The translations under genes were made by a program, and so were the position numbers. A DNA stretch of 6,777 bases, from assembly GCA_029960905.1 (NCBI GenBank), contig JASBVU010000100.1, forward strand, positions 1 to 6,777, given 5' to 3'. The notes below the pieces were generated by a model that saw nothing but the letters and a program-made list of their open reading frames with translations, had not been told where the DNA came from and ran no database searches. This DNA comes from Thermoanaerobacterium sp. (GTDB lineage Bacteria; Bacillota; Thermoanaerobacteria; Thermoanaerobacterales; Thermoanaerobacteraceae). How positions within the stretch are numbered: position 1 is the first letter of the stretch; every line of letters begins with the position of its first letter. This document shows positions 1 through 6,240 of this stretch, one piece after another.

Positions 1-1
1 A

Positions 2-145
2 GAAGGAGATTTGCTGGTGGTTGACCGAAAAGTTAAAGAACTGGTAAAGCAACAAAAAGACCAACGGTTTGCTGAAATTATCTTAAATCTACACAAGATT
101 TATATGGAGAGAATGGAGATGGTAGAGCAATGTCCGGCAAAGTGA
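2..145 (+). CDS. hycG: HycG-like hydrogenase small subunit, C-terminal end (partial)
   Basis: This is the last 47 codons of a gene that begins before the window, read in frame from base 2 to a TGA at 143-145. The residues are mostly charged and helical (VKELVKQQKDQRFAEIILNL near the middle). From memory this lines up with the tail of E. coli HycG, where a similar pattern (VARWLEAENDPRLNEIVSHL) sits at the C-terminus. HycG is the [NiFe] hydrogenase 3 small subunit, which carries the iron-sulfur cluster next to the catalytic HycE subunit in the membrane-bound formate hydrogenlyase complex. Position supports the call: hycG directly precedes hycH and hycI in E. coli. The gene overlaps hycH by 16 bp, suggesting translational coupling. 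None of the cluster-binding cysteines lie in this fragment, so the call rests on a short tail plus gene order. Another subunit of the same operon is possible. Confidence 0.6.
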   Translation, partial: EGDLLVVDRKVKELVKQQKDQRFAEIILNLHKIYMERMEMVEQCPAK

Positions 146-531
146 AGTTCTTCAGGCTAAGTAAGAGGTTTGTGGATGAAAAAGATGCTCCGCCCGAGAT
201 TAAACAACTGGAGTATTACGCTCTTGCCATTGGTCACCATATAGGAGTGGTCGATTGTTTGTCACCTGTTATGGTTTTAGAAGAGGAAGAGTATTTTAAA
301 TGGATTGAAAAACTGCCTCCTGGGAAAGCCAAGAGCAAACTGGAGGGCCTGTCTAAGTGGGGAGAACTAGAGATAAATAGAGAGCACGTTTCTCCATTGG
401 TATCCGCGCTGACAAAAGCTAAATCTAATTTTTTTCCTGCAGAGATAAAATGGGCGGATTGCTTGCTACAGCTTCTTAAGTCCATGCAAAAAGAACCAGC
501 TATATACGTGGTGGTGAAAATAAGTGGATAA
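130..531 (+). CDS. hycH: Formate hydrogenlyase maturation protein HycH
   Basis: The product is 133 aa, close to the E. coli HycH length. HycH is a small cytoplasmic protein of the hyc operon needed for assembly of hydrogenase 3; its exact biochemical step is not settled. Similarity to E. coli HycH is visible along the whole length: the N-terminal KVKFFRLSKRFVDEKDAPPE (4-23), the family hallmark YYALAIGHHIGVVDCL (29-44), a K-x-EG...GE segment (70-79), and the C-terminal AIYVVVK (124-130). No signal peptide or membrane segment is seen. The ATG at 130 follows GGAG at 115-118 and lies inside the end of the upstream gene. The 3' end overlaps hycI by 8 bp. Family assignment is confident. Finding it here implies a group 4 hydrogenase of the Hyc/Hyf type upstream, not one of the soluble hydrogenases also common in thermophilic clostridia. 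Confidence 0.93.
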   Translation: MSGKVKFFRLSKRFVDEKDAPPEIKQLEYYALAIGHHIGVVDCLSPVMVLEEEEYFKWIEKLPPGKAKSKLEGLSKWGELEINREHVSPLVSALTKAKSNFFPAEIKWADCLLQLLKSMQKEPAIYVVVKISG

Positions 532-979
532 GTTAGTGATTACTGTAGGCAATGAACTGATGGGGGACGATGGAGCCGGGCCATTGTTGGCTATGTTTTT
601 AACACACAAAGCTATACCTGGATGGAAGGTTATTAATGGTGGGTCGGTGCCGGAAAATTACCTGTATAAAGTGCGGGACTTCAAACCGGAGATGGTAGTA
701 CTCGTTGATGCCTGTGAGATGAATCTGCAGGCTGGGAGCATACGCCTACTTTCAGAAAATGAAATTGCCGGTGAATTTATTTTATCCACCCACAGATTGC
801 CCTTGACATTTTTTATTTCCGCTTTAAAAGAATTGGTTTCAAAAGTGTATTTTATAGGCATACAGCCTGCAATAGTTGGCTTTGGTTTGCCGGTGTCTCC
901 TCAAGTAAGGCGGGCAGTGGAGATTGTATATCAAAATTTACAATCTGGAAAGCTAGATTTTCCTTACCTTAGTGGATAG
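524..979 (+). CDS. hycI: Hydrogenase 3 maturation endopeptidase HycI (M52 family)
   Basis: The product is 151 aa, near the E. coli HycI length of about 156. HycI removes a C-terminal extension from the hydrogenase large subunit (HycE) after nickel insertion, which lets the active site close. The N-terminus has the family motif VGNELMGDDGAGPLLA (8-23), followed by INGGSVPEN (37-45), VLVDACEM (59-66), STHRLPL (88-94) and IGIQPAIVGFG (111-121). The nickel-sensing residues D16, D62 and H90 fall at the same numbers as in E. coli HycI, so the protein should be active. The start is GTG at 524, inside the last codons of hycH, with only a weak GGTGGTG upstream (about 508-515). Translation is therefore probably coupled to hycH. 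It is the last gene of the hydrogenase operon, and a T-run follows. The substrate large subunit lies outside the window. Confidence 0.94.
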   Translation: MDKLVITVGNELMGDDGAGPLLAMFLTHKAIPGWKVINGGSVPENYLYKVRDFKPEMVVLVDACEMNLQAGSIRLLSENEIAGEFILSTHRLPLTFFISALKELVSKVYFIGIQPAIVGFGLPVSPQVRRAVEIVYQNLQSGKLDFPYLSG

Positions 980-1010
980 GGTGCTGCAGAGGGCATAAGG
1001 ACTTTTTTTT
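961..1010 (+). terminator. Possible Rho-independent terminator of the hyc operon
   Basis: TCCTTA at 961-966 can pair with TAAGGA at 996-1001, and a run of eight T follows at 1003-1010. The 6-bp stem starts inside the last codons of hycI and encloses a long 29-nt loop with only a few further pairs (CC 967-968 with GG 992-993). The T-run is convincing but the stem is weak. The position directly after the last hydrogenase gene fits an operon end. Confidence 0.35.
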
Positions 1011-1014
1011 ATCA

Positions 1015-1071
1015 GGGGTACTAAAGTACTCCCAGGCGATGCGCCCACAAGGCTTCTTTTCAAAAGAGCCT
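1015..1071 (+). other. Cluster of three adjacent hairpins (possible structured RNA)
   Basis: Three stems follow each other with almost no spacer. The first is 1015-1021 with 1026-1032, 7 bp including one G-U, with a TAAA loop. The second is 1035-1038 with 1042-1045, GGCG/CGCC around ATG. The third is 1050-1058 with 1064-1071, 8 bp with a bulged T1054 and a TTCAA loop. The block is more G/C-rich than the sequence downstream. No T-run follows the third stem; AAAAA does. I do not recognise a riboswitch or known RNA class. It could be an operon-end RNA, a repeat element or an IS end. Confidence 0.4.
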
Positions 1072-1079
1072 AAAAATAC

Positions 1080-1107
1080 TTGACGCGATCCTTTTTAAAT
1101 ATAAATT
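1080..1107 (+). promoter_or_regulatory. Weak candidate promoter
   Basis: TTGACG at 1080-1085 (5 of 6 against TTGACA) is followed after 16 nt by TAAATT at 1102-1107 (4 of 6 against TATAAT). It lies just after the hairpin cluster and overlaps the -35 of the stronger candidate at 1107-1135. In such A/T-rich DNA the weak -10 could be chance. Confidence 0.25.
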
Positions 1108-1135
1108 TGAAATTTTTATTTCATAGTATTATAAT
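1107..1135 (+). promoter_or_regulatory. Sigma-A-like promoter, first of two before the atp operon
   Basis: TTGAAA at 1107-1112, a 17-nt spacer and a perfect TATAAT at 1130-1135 form a near-consensus vegetative promoter on the plus strand. Transcription would begin near 1142. The first intact gene downstream is atpB, so the leader would be about 660 nt and would run antisense to the transposase remnant. Alternatively it makes a separate non-coding transcript. A 7-bp inverted repeat, ATTTCAT at 1118-1124 and ATGAAAT at 1147-1153, flanks the -10 box and could be an operator, but it is short and A/T-rich. Confidence 0.5.
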
Positions 1136-1264
1136 TATATTCGTTAATGAAATCTAGATATGAGCATAATTAAGAAAATCAATCTAAAATAAAAGTAAGA
1201 ATAGATAGGATATGTAAATGATAAAAGCCAAAAAGTATACTTGATTATTTAAAATTAAATAAAA

Positions 1265-1621
1265 GCTAAAAGAGGAAACCAGATTATTTTGTATAACAAG
1301 AGACAAATACTTATGTTCAAAATTCTTAAGTAAGTGTCCAATAATAAGGTAGCATTTTAGTAATATTAAAGCCACAAAGGTGAGAAATAGTGAGATTGCT
1401 GCGTAGGTAATCAATAAGGTCAGAAATCTCACCGAATTTTTCAGTTTTCATAACAATAATAGTTTTAAAAGAGCATGGATAGAATAGCCGATGAGAGCAA
1501 ATTTAGAAGAGGAAATTTTTAGGGCCAGAGATAAATCAAGATTGCCAAATAAGGAAGTATAAAAATTAGTTTTAGGTTGAGAAAAGGTCCATAATGTTAA
1601 AACTTATTGAAGCTGGTACAT
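1265..1621 (-). pseudogene. Frameshifted N-terminal remnant of an IS transposase
   Basis: Read on the minus strand, protein-like stretches continue in order but hop between frames. ATG 1592 gives MDLFST then a stop. A second frame (1570-1448) gives SLFGNLDLSLALKISSSKFA followed by LIGYSIHALLK. A third frame (from 1451 to a stop at 1328-1326) gives MKTEKFGEISDLIDYLRSNL then TISHLCGFNITKMLP. A fourth (from about 1342) gives LLKNFEHKYLSLVIQNNL. From memory, this order of segments resembles the N-terminal region of IS4/IS5-superfamily DDE transposases abundant in thermophilic clostridia. The expected first catalytic aspartate region after the QNNL segment is not recognisable, so the element is truncated as well as frameshifted. 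A possible original start is ATG 1621-1619, preceded by AAGAAGG 9 nt away, but it stops after five codons. The one long frame here (1184-1432, GTG start, very hydrophobic) is the fourth frame read beyond the homology and is not a gene. Family name and borders are uncertain. Confidence 0.6.
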
Positions 1622-1642
1622 GTAGGCTTTCCTTCTTTTACG

Positions 1643-1671
1643 TTGATTAATTGAATTGCTAATACTATAAT
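1643..1671 (+). promoter_or_regulatory. Sigma-A-like promoter, probable proximal atp operon promoter
   Basis: TTGATT at 1643-1648, a 17-nt spacer and a perfect TATAAT at 1666-1671 give a strong vegetative promoter on the plus strand. Transcription would start near 1678, leaving a leader of about 127 nt before the atpB GTG at 1805. It is the closest convincing promoter to the ATP synthase genes. It lies wholly inside the loop of the IS-end inverted repeat, so the mobile element may have supplied it. Confidence 0.6.
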
Positions 1672-1677
1672 TCGACA
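1671..1677 (-). promoter_or_regulatory. Possible Spo0A box
   Basis: TTCGACA on the plus strand reads TGTCGAA on the minus strand, the 0A-box core known from Bacillus and clostridia. It overlaps the last base of the -10 and the start-site region of the promoter at 1643-1671, where a bound regulator would block transcription. A 7-base match is expected about once by chance in a window this size, so only the placement is suggestive. Confidence 0.25.
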
Positions 1678-1725
1678 AAAAAGGCAGGAAATCCTACATA
1701 TCAGATAAAAAATTTTTTAAAATAA

Positions 1726-1775
1726 GCATATTCTAAAGACTGTAAAATCAAGGCTTTTAGAATATGCGCAAGCCT
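1726..1775 (+). promoter_or_regulatory. Two mutually exclusive hairpins in the atpB leader
   Basis: GCATATTCTAAA at 1726-1737 pairs perfectly over 12 bp with 1756-1767, with an 18-nt loop. A second stem, AGGCTT at 1751-1756 with AAGCCT at 1770-1775, needs base 1756 and traps the first stem's right arm in its loop. They share that base and are sterically incompatible. The long stem ends about 20 nt before the atpB ribosome binding site. No T-run follows either stem, so a role in translation, RNA stability or processing is likelier than termination. Confidence 0.5.
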
Positions 1776-1788
1776 AATCAAAAGTGAG

Positions 1789-1798
1789 AAAGGTGGTG
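1789..1798 (+). promoter_or_regulatory. atpB ribosome binding site (decides the start)
   Basis: AAAGGTGGTG closely matches the anti-Shine-Dalgarno complement AAGGAGGTG. AGGTGG at 1791-1796 lies 8 nt before GTG 1805, but it falls inside the frame if translation began at GTG 1784. It therefore selects 1805. Confidence 0.75.
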
Positions 1799-1804
1799 CT
1801 ACAA

Positions 1805-2461
1805 GTGGAAATAGGACAATCGGTAGTGTTTACAATCCCGATACTTGGCGGCATTCCAGTTACGACTACAGTCGTAGTCACGTGGATAATAATGGCCATA
1901 CTTACAATAGCTTCGCTTATCGTTACTAGGGGCTGGAATCTGGTACCTACAGGTGCACAGAATTTTGTTGAGACAATTATAGACGGACTAAATTCATTTA
2001 CAAAAGATGCATTAGGAGAGTACTGGGCATCATTTGCACCGTACTTAGGGACTGTTGCCTTGTATCTAATACTTGCAAATACTATCGATTTATTTGGTTT
2101 GACACCTCCGACGAAAGACTTAAGTGCTACTTCAGCGTTGGCTATCATGTCTATCATAGTCGTCATAATCGCATCAATTAAAGCCAAAGGATTAAAGGGT
2201 TATGCAAAATCATTTTTCGAACCAATGCCATTCTTTTTCCCTATGAAAATTCTTGACATGTTTACAAGGCCATTATCATTAGCAGCCAGGTTATTTGGCA
2301 ACATCATAGCAGCTTTTATAATTATGGGTTTAATAAGCAAAGTTGTACCAATAGTTGTACCAGCCATATTTAGCATCTACTTTGATTTATTTGATGGTGC
2401 ACTCCAGATGGTGGTGTTTGTATTTTTGACGATGCTTTATATTGAAGAAGCAGTTGAATAG
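1805..2461 (+). CDS. atpB: F-type ATP synthase subunit a
   Basis: The product is 218 aa from GTG 1805 and is the membrane stator subunit that forms the two ion half-channels against the c ring. The start is set by the AAAGGTGGTG site; the frame stays open up to GTG 1784 but that would add seven residues overlapping the site. The protein is very hydrophobic with five or six membrane segments. The hallmark segment LSLAARLFGNIIAAFIIMGL (157-176) carries the essential arginine R162, equivalent to E. coli R210, and the family's final helix is at GALQMVVFVFLTMLYIEEAVE. An NTIDLFGLTPPTKDLSATSA stretch (92-111) is also typical. It is the first gene of the operon, with no intact atpI before it, and is separated from atpE by 89 nt. 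Confidence 0.95.
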   Translation: MEIGQSVVFTIPILGGIPVTTTVVVTWIIMAILTIASLIVTRGWNLVPTGAQNFVETIIDGLNSFTKDALGEYWASFAPYLGTVALYLILANTIDLFGLTPPTKDLSATSALAIMSIIVVIIASIKAKGLKGYAKSFFEPMPFFFPMKILDMFTRPLSLAARLFGNIIAAFIIMGLISKVVPIVVPAIFSIYFDLFDGALQMVVFVFLTMLYIEEAVE

Positions 2462-2511
2462 TTATATAATTTAATCTAAAGTGGTTTGACTGATAATTGA
2501 AATGTTTAAGC

Positions 2512-2775
<264 letters not shown>

Positions 2776-2797
2776 TGATACGAAAGAAGGTAATAAA

Positions 2798-3286
2798 TTG
2801 AGCCTTATAAATCCGTATACTTTTATTTTTACCATCATAAATCTAGTTGTCTTGTACTTGATATTGAGGAAATTTTTGTTTAAACCAGTTACACAATTCA
2901 TGGAAGAAAGGTCACAGAGGATAAAGAATTCTCTGGATGAAGCAGACAGAAAGGTTCATGAAGCTAACGAATTAAAAGCACAGTACGAAGAAATATTGAA
3001 AAAAGCAGATGATGAAGGAAAGGCCATCATCGACAGAGCCGAAAAGTATGCAAAAGAAAAGGCAGAAAAGATCATAGAAGAAGCAAATATCGAGGCAAAA
3101 GCTATAATAGAAAGGGCTAAAGAAGAAGCTGAGACTGAAAAGATAAAAGCGATGCACGATCTTAGAGTTAGCTTGTCACACCTTATAATAGAAGCTGCAT
3201 CAAAGGCTATTGGCAATATCAATATCGATGACGACAAAATTATCAACGAGGTGGTTAAGGAGGCAGGTGCATCTTGGAACAAGTAA
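2798..3286 (+). CDS. atpF: F-type ATP synthase subunit b
   Basis: The product is 162 aa and forms the dimeric peripheral stalk that holds F1 still against the rotor. A single N-terminal membrane helix (about 6-25) is followed by the family segment LILRKFLFKPV (21-31). A long charged coiled coil then runs from about 35 to 135, rich in E, K and A (for example AEKYAKEKAEKIIEEA, 81-96), and the C-terminal part would bind the delta subunit. Translation starts at TTG 2798, 7 nt after AAAGAAGG (2783-2790); no ATG would fit. The 3' end overlaps atpH by 13 bp. The long frames on the opposite strand here only reflect the biased coiled-coil composition. Confidence 0.95.
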   Translation: MSLINPYTFIFTIINLVVLYLILRKFLFKPVTQFMEERSQRIKNSLDEADRKVHEANELKAQYEEILKKADDEGKAIIDRAEKYAKEKAEKIIEEANIEAKAIIERAKEEAETEKIKAMHDLRVSLSHLIIEAASKAIGNINIDDDKIINEVVKEAGASWNK

Positions 3287-3807
3287 TAGCAAAAAAATAT
3301 GCGCGTGCTCTTTTTAACGCAGCCAGAGAAAGTGACAGCATAGAAAAATATTACAGTGAGCTTAAAAGCATATCCGAAATGTTAAAAAATAGACAAATAT
3401 ACAAAATTATTACAACAAGAGGCATTTACATCAAACAAAAGATGCGCTTGATAGATGATATTTTGAATGGTTATGATAAAGAAGTCATAAATTTTATAAA
3501 ATTGATCATATCAAAACACAGGGAGTCCATTCTTCAAGAGATTTTTAATGAATATGAGAAACTGTATTTAGACTACAAGGGTATCATAAATGCCACATTG
3601 ATTTCTGCACATCCACTGGACTCAAGAATACTTGATGAGATTAAGAGCAAATTAGAATCGAATTTCAAAAAAACAGTCAATTTGAATCCTACAGTTGATG
3701 AGTCTATACTGGGTGGATTGAAGATTTTAATAGGAAATAAAGTCATTGATGGCTCTATAAAAGGAAAACTTGAAACTATGCTTAAAAATTTAGTAAGTGC
3801 AAGCTGA
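3274..3807 (+). CDS. atpH: F-type ATP synthase subunit delta
   Basis: The product is 177 aa, the usual length. Delta sits on top of F1 and links the b-subunit stalk to the alpha subunits. The N-terminal six-helix domain begins with the typical [15 protein letters not shown] (5-19). The C-terminal domain contains the family signature around [20 protein letters not shown] (141-160), followed by SIKGKLETM. The start is TTG 3274, preceded by a full AAGGAGG at 3257-3263 with a 10-nt spacer, all inside the end of atpF. The 13-bp overlap makes translational coupling to atpF likely. It ends 28 nt before the atpA start. Confidence 0.95.
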   Translation: MEQVIAKKYARALFNAARESDSIEKYYSELKSISEMLKNRQIYKIITTRGIYIKQKMRLIDDILNGYDKEVINFIKLIISKHRESILQEIFNEYEKLYLDYKGIINATLISAHPLDSRILDEIKSKLESNFKKTVNLNPTVDESILGGLKILIGNKVIDGSIKGKLETMLKNLVSAS

Positions 3808-3835
3808 AAAGACTTTAAAAATAGAAGGTGAATAT

Positions 3836-5356
3836 ATGGATATAAAACCTGAAGAAATCACATCAATTCTTGAAGACAAAATAAAGAATTTTGATTTCGC
3901 CATTAAAACAGAGGATGTAGGACGCGTTATAACAGCCGGAGATGGCATAGCGAAAATATACGGTCTTGATGAAGCCATATACGGCGAAATGGTAGAGTTC
4001 GAGAGTGGCGTATACGGCATGGTGATGAATCTTGAAGAAGACAGCGTAGGTGTAATTGTCTTAGGGGAACCTGAGTCTATCAAAGAAGGCACAATAGTAA
4101 AAAGAACAGGAAAAGTTGTGGAAGTACCTGTTGGATACGGTCTCTTAGGTAGAGTTGTAAATCCGCTGGGACAGCCTTTAGATGGAAAAGGTCCCATTAA
4201 GAGTGATGGAACAAGGCCTGTGGAGTATCCAGCACCACCTATAATAAAGAGAAAGTCTGTCGATACGCCATTGCAGACAGGTATCTTGGCAATAGATGCT
4301 ATGATTCCGATAGGTAGAGGTCAGAGGGAACTCATAATAGGCGATAGACAGACAGGAAAAACCGCCATAGCAGTAGATACTATAATCAACCAAAAGGGCA
4401 AAGATGTCTACTGTATATACGTTGCAATCGGTCAAAAAGCTTCGACTATTGCTGGACTTGTAAACACCTTAGAAAAGTTTGGGGCTATGTCATACACCAC
4501 AGTAGTAGCGTCGACCGCCAGTGATTCAGCAGCATTGCAGTATTTGGCACCATATGCAGGTTGTGCAATGGCAGAGCATTTTATGTACGACAAAAAAGAC
4601 GTCCTTATAGTCTACGACGACCTTTCAAAACATGCTGTGGCATACAGGACGATTTCGCTTCTTTTGAGAAGACCACCTGGGAGAGAGGCATATCCTGGAG
4701 ATGTATTCTACCTCCATTCAAGGCTTTTGGAGCGTTCGGCTAAGCTATCTGATGATATGGGTGGCGGCTCGATTACGGCATTGCCGATAATAGAAACACT
4801 TGCAGGCGATATTTCAGCCTACATTCCTACAAACGTCATATCAATAACAGATGGTCAGATTTATCTTGAGTCAGAGCTTTTCTATTCAGGTATAAGACCT
4901 GCTATAAATGTCGGTCTTTCAGTATCCCGTGTCGGTGGTGCTGCTCAGAAAAAAGCCATGAAGAAAGTATCTGGGAGAATGAGATTGGAGCTGTCGCAGT
5001 ACAGGGAGTTAGAGGTTTTTGCACAGTTTGGATCTGATCTTGACAAATCTACCCTTGATTTGCTAAGACAAGGTGAGAGAATTGTTGAGATAACAAAGCA
5101 GCCAAGGTATCAGCCTATTTCAATGGAAGATCAGGTAATCATGATATACACCGTAATGAATAAGTACCTTATGGATGTGGAGCTTCAAGATGTTAAGAAG
5201 TTTATAAAAGATTTGTTGGAGTTTATTGACATAAATCATCCTGATATAAAGAAAACTATACGGGAGACAGGAAAATTAGAAGATGATACGATTGAAAAGT
5301 TAAAGGCGGCTATTGAGGAGTACAAGAGCAAATACGCATCGAAAGGTGATGCATAA
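3836..5356 (+). CDS. atpA: F-type ATP synthase subunit alpha
   Basis: The product is 506 aa. Three alpha subunits alternate with three beta subunits in F1 and bind non-catalytic nucleotides. The start at ATG 3836 is chosen because AGAAGGTG at 3823-3830 lies 5 nt upstream and because the resulting N-terminus [20 protein letters not shown] matches the family; the frame is open from GTG 3797 but that would overlap atpH. An N-terminal beta-barrel domain is followed by Walker A GDRQTGKT (169-176), Walker B LIVYDD (257-262), and the alpha/beta signature [10 protein letters not shown] (355-364). R365 is the arginine equivalent to E. coli alpha R376 at the catalytic interface. The C-terminal helical domain is intact. 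The stop codon overlaps the atpG start as TAATG. Confidence 0.97.
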   Translation: MDIKPEEITSILEDKIKNFDFAIKTEDVGRVITAGDGIAKIYGLDEAIYGEMVEFESGVYGMVMNLEEDSVGVIVLGEPESIKEGTIVKRTGKVVEVPVGYGLLGRVVNPLGQPLDGKGPIKSDGTRPVEYPAPPIIKRKSVDTPLQTGILAIDAMIPIGRGQRELIIGDRQTGKTAIAVDTIINQKGKDVYCIYVAIGQKASTIAGLVNTLEKFGAMSYTTVVASTASDSAALQYLAPYAGCAMAEHFMYDKKDVLIVYDDLSKHAVAYRTISLLLRRPPGREAYPGDVFYLHSRLLERSAKLSDDMGGGSITALPIIETLAGDISAYIPTNVISITDGQIYLESELFYSGIRPAINVGLSVSRVGGAAQKKAMKKVSGRMRLELSQYRELEVFAQFGSDLDKSTLDLLRQGERIVEITKQPRYQPISMEDQVIMIYTVMNKYLMDVELQDVKKFIKDLLEFIDINHPDIKKTIRETGKLEDDTIEKLKAAIEEYKSKYASKGDA

Positions 5357-6213
5357 TGGGAAAGCGAGATATTCAACTCAGGATAAAAAGCGTTAAAGAG
5401 ACCCGCAAAATCACCAGAGCCATGAATCTCATATCAGCCGCAAAGTTCAGGAAGGCAAAAGCAATGCTGGATAACGTGAGACCTTACTATGAAAAGATAC
5501 AATCAACTATGGAAGACATACTTATTCATAGCGGTGAGGCAACTTCCCATTATTTTGAAAGACAGCATGAAGCAAAAGGTACAAGGAAAAAGGCAGTCAT
5601 CGTCATAACTGGTGACAAAGGCTTGTGCGGTGGATACAATCACAACGTCATTAAAAAAGCAGAAGAAGTCATAGATGGTGATACGCAAAATCTGATGGTC
5701 ATTGGCGAAGTTGGCCGCAGCTATTTTCTGGATAAAGGTTATAATGTGGATGTGGAATTTTTATACACAGCTCAAAATCCTACCACATCTGCCGCAGGTG
5801 AAATATCAGATTTATTAGTTGATATTTACGATAGAGGAATAATAGACGATATTTACGCTGTTTACACTGAGATGGCTGGTCTAAGGCAGATTGTCAAAAC
5901 AGTAAAGATTTTGCCTTTAGATATAAAGAATTTTAATAGCGATAAAGATGTTAAAATTTTAAGCGATATGATATACGATCCATCGCCAACAAAAGTTTTT
6001 AACCTTTTGGTTCCTGAATACATCAAGGGTTTGGTGTACAGCTTTTTGGTAAATGCATTTGCATCTGAACACTTTTCACGGATGGTTGCAATGGATGGCG
6101 CTACATCAAATGCTGATAAGATGATTGCAAAGTACACTTTAGAGTACAATAGATTGAGGCAGGCTTCTATAACACAAGAACTTTCTGAGATAATCGGAGG
6201 TTCATCCGTCTAA
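5356..6213 (+). CDS. atpG: F-type ATP synthase subunit gamma
   Basis: The product is 285 aa, the normal length, and forms the central shaft that rotates inside alpha3-beta3 and couples it to the c ring. The N-terminal coiled-coil helix shows RIKSVKETRKITRAMNLISA (9-28), the middle domain GDKGLCGGYN (86-95), and the C-terminal helix ends in ITQELSEIIGG (272-282). The very end is GGSSV where many homologues have GGAxAL, a small departure. The ATG shares one base with the atpA stop (TAATG), and AAGGTG at 5343-5348 lies 7 nt upstream, so the two genes are probably translationally coupled. There are 39 nt to atpD and no terminator between them. Confidence 0.96.
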   Translation: MGKRDIQLRIKSVKETRKITRAMNLISAAKFRKAKAMLDNVRPYYEKIQSTMEDILIHSGEATSHYFERQHEAKGTRKKAVIVITGDKGLCGGYNHNVIKKAEEVIDGDTQNLMVIGEVGRSYFLDKGYNVDVEFLYTAQNPTTSAAGEISDLLVDIYDRGIIDDIYAVYTEMAGLRQIVKTVKILPLDIKNFNSDKDVKILSDMIYDPSPTKVFNLLVPEYIKGLVYSFLVNAFASEHFSRMVAMDGATSNADKMIAKYTLEYNRLRQASITQELSEIIGGSSV

Positions 6214-6240
6214 TGGGTTTTTGAAAAATTTTTAAATTGA

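Larger units (their letters stand above)
1620..1699. repeat. Imperfect inverted repeat, probable IS-end structure
   Basis: The arm 1620-1639 pairs with 1680-1699: 17 Watson-Crick pairs, one G-U and two mismatches over 20 positions, enclosing a 40-nt loop. It sits immediately upstream of the transposase remnant as read on the minus strand, so it probably belongs to the left end of that element. On a minus-strand read-through RNA the stem would bury the AAGAAGG ribosome binding site (about 1631-1637) of the remnant. The loop holds a good plus-strand promoter. Confidence 0.65.

Noticed and set aside
1035..1071. Fluoride riboswitch, suggested by GGCGATG...CGCC
   Set aside because: The loop is only three bases, so the required pseudoknot cannot form, the conserved 3' CUGAUG element is missing, and no transporter gene follows.
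974..1093. Minus-strand open stretch of 39 codons with protein-like composition through the hairpin cluster
   Set aside because: It has no start codon or ribosome binding site, runs into the end of hycI, and I cannot match it to a family. It could be a gene scrap but is not supported.
1184..1432. 82-residue hydrophobic minus-strand frame that could be a small membrane protein
   Set aside because: Its first part coincides with one frame of the broken transposase, it starts with GTG without a proper ribosome binding site, and its hydrophobicity comes from T-rich DNA read in that frame.
1706..1718. TA6T6 tract downstream of the atp promoter as a terminator or regulator
   Set aside because: It is a simple A/T palindrome without a G/C stem; at most it bends DNA.
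1784..1804. Upstream GTG start for atpB adding seven residues
   Set aside because: It would place the strong AAAGGTGGTG site inside the coding region and has no ribosome binding site of its own.
2956..3282. Long minus-strand frames opposite atpF
   Set aside because: They mirror the repetitive E/K/A coiled-coil codons of atpF and show no family features or ribosome binding sites.
3797..3835. Upstream GTG start for atpA adding 13 residues
   Set aside because: It overlaps atpH, and the ATG at 3836 has a well-placed AGAAGGTG and gives the family's usual N-terminus.
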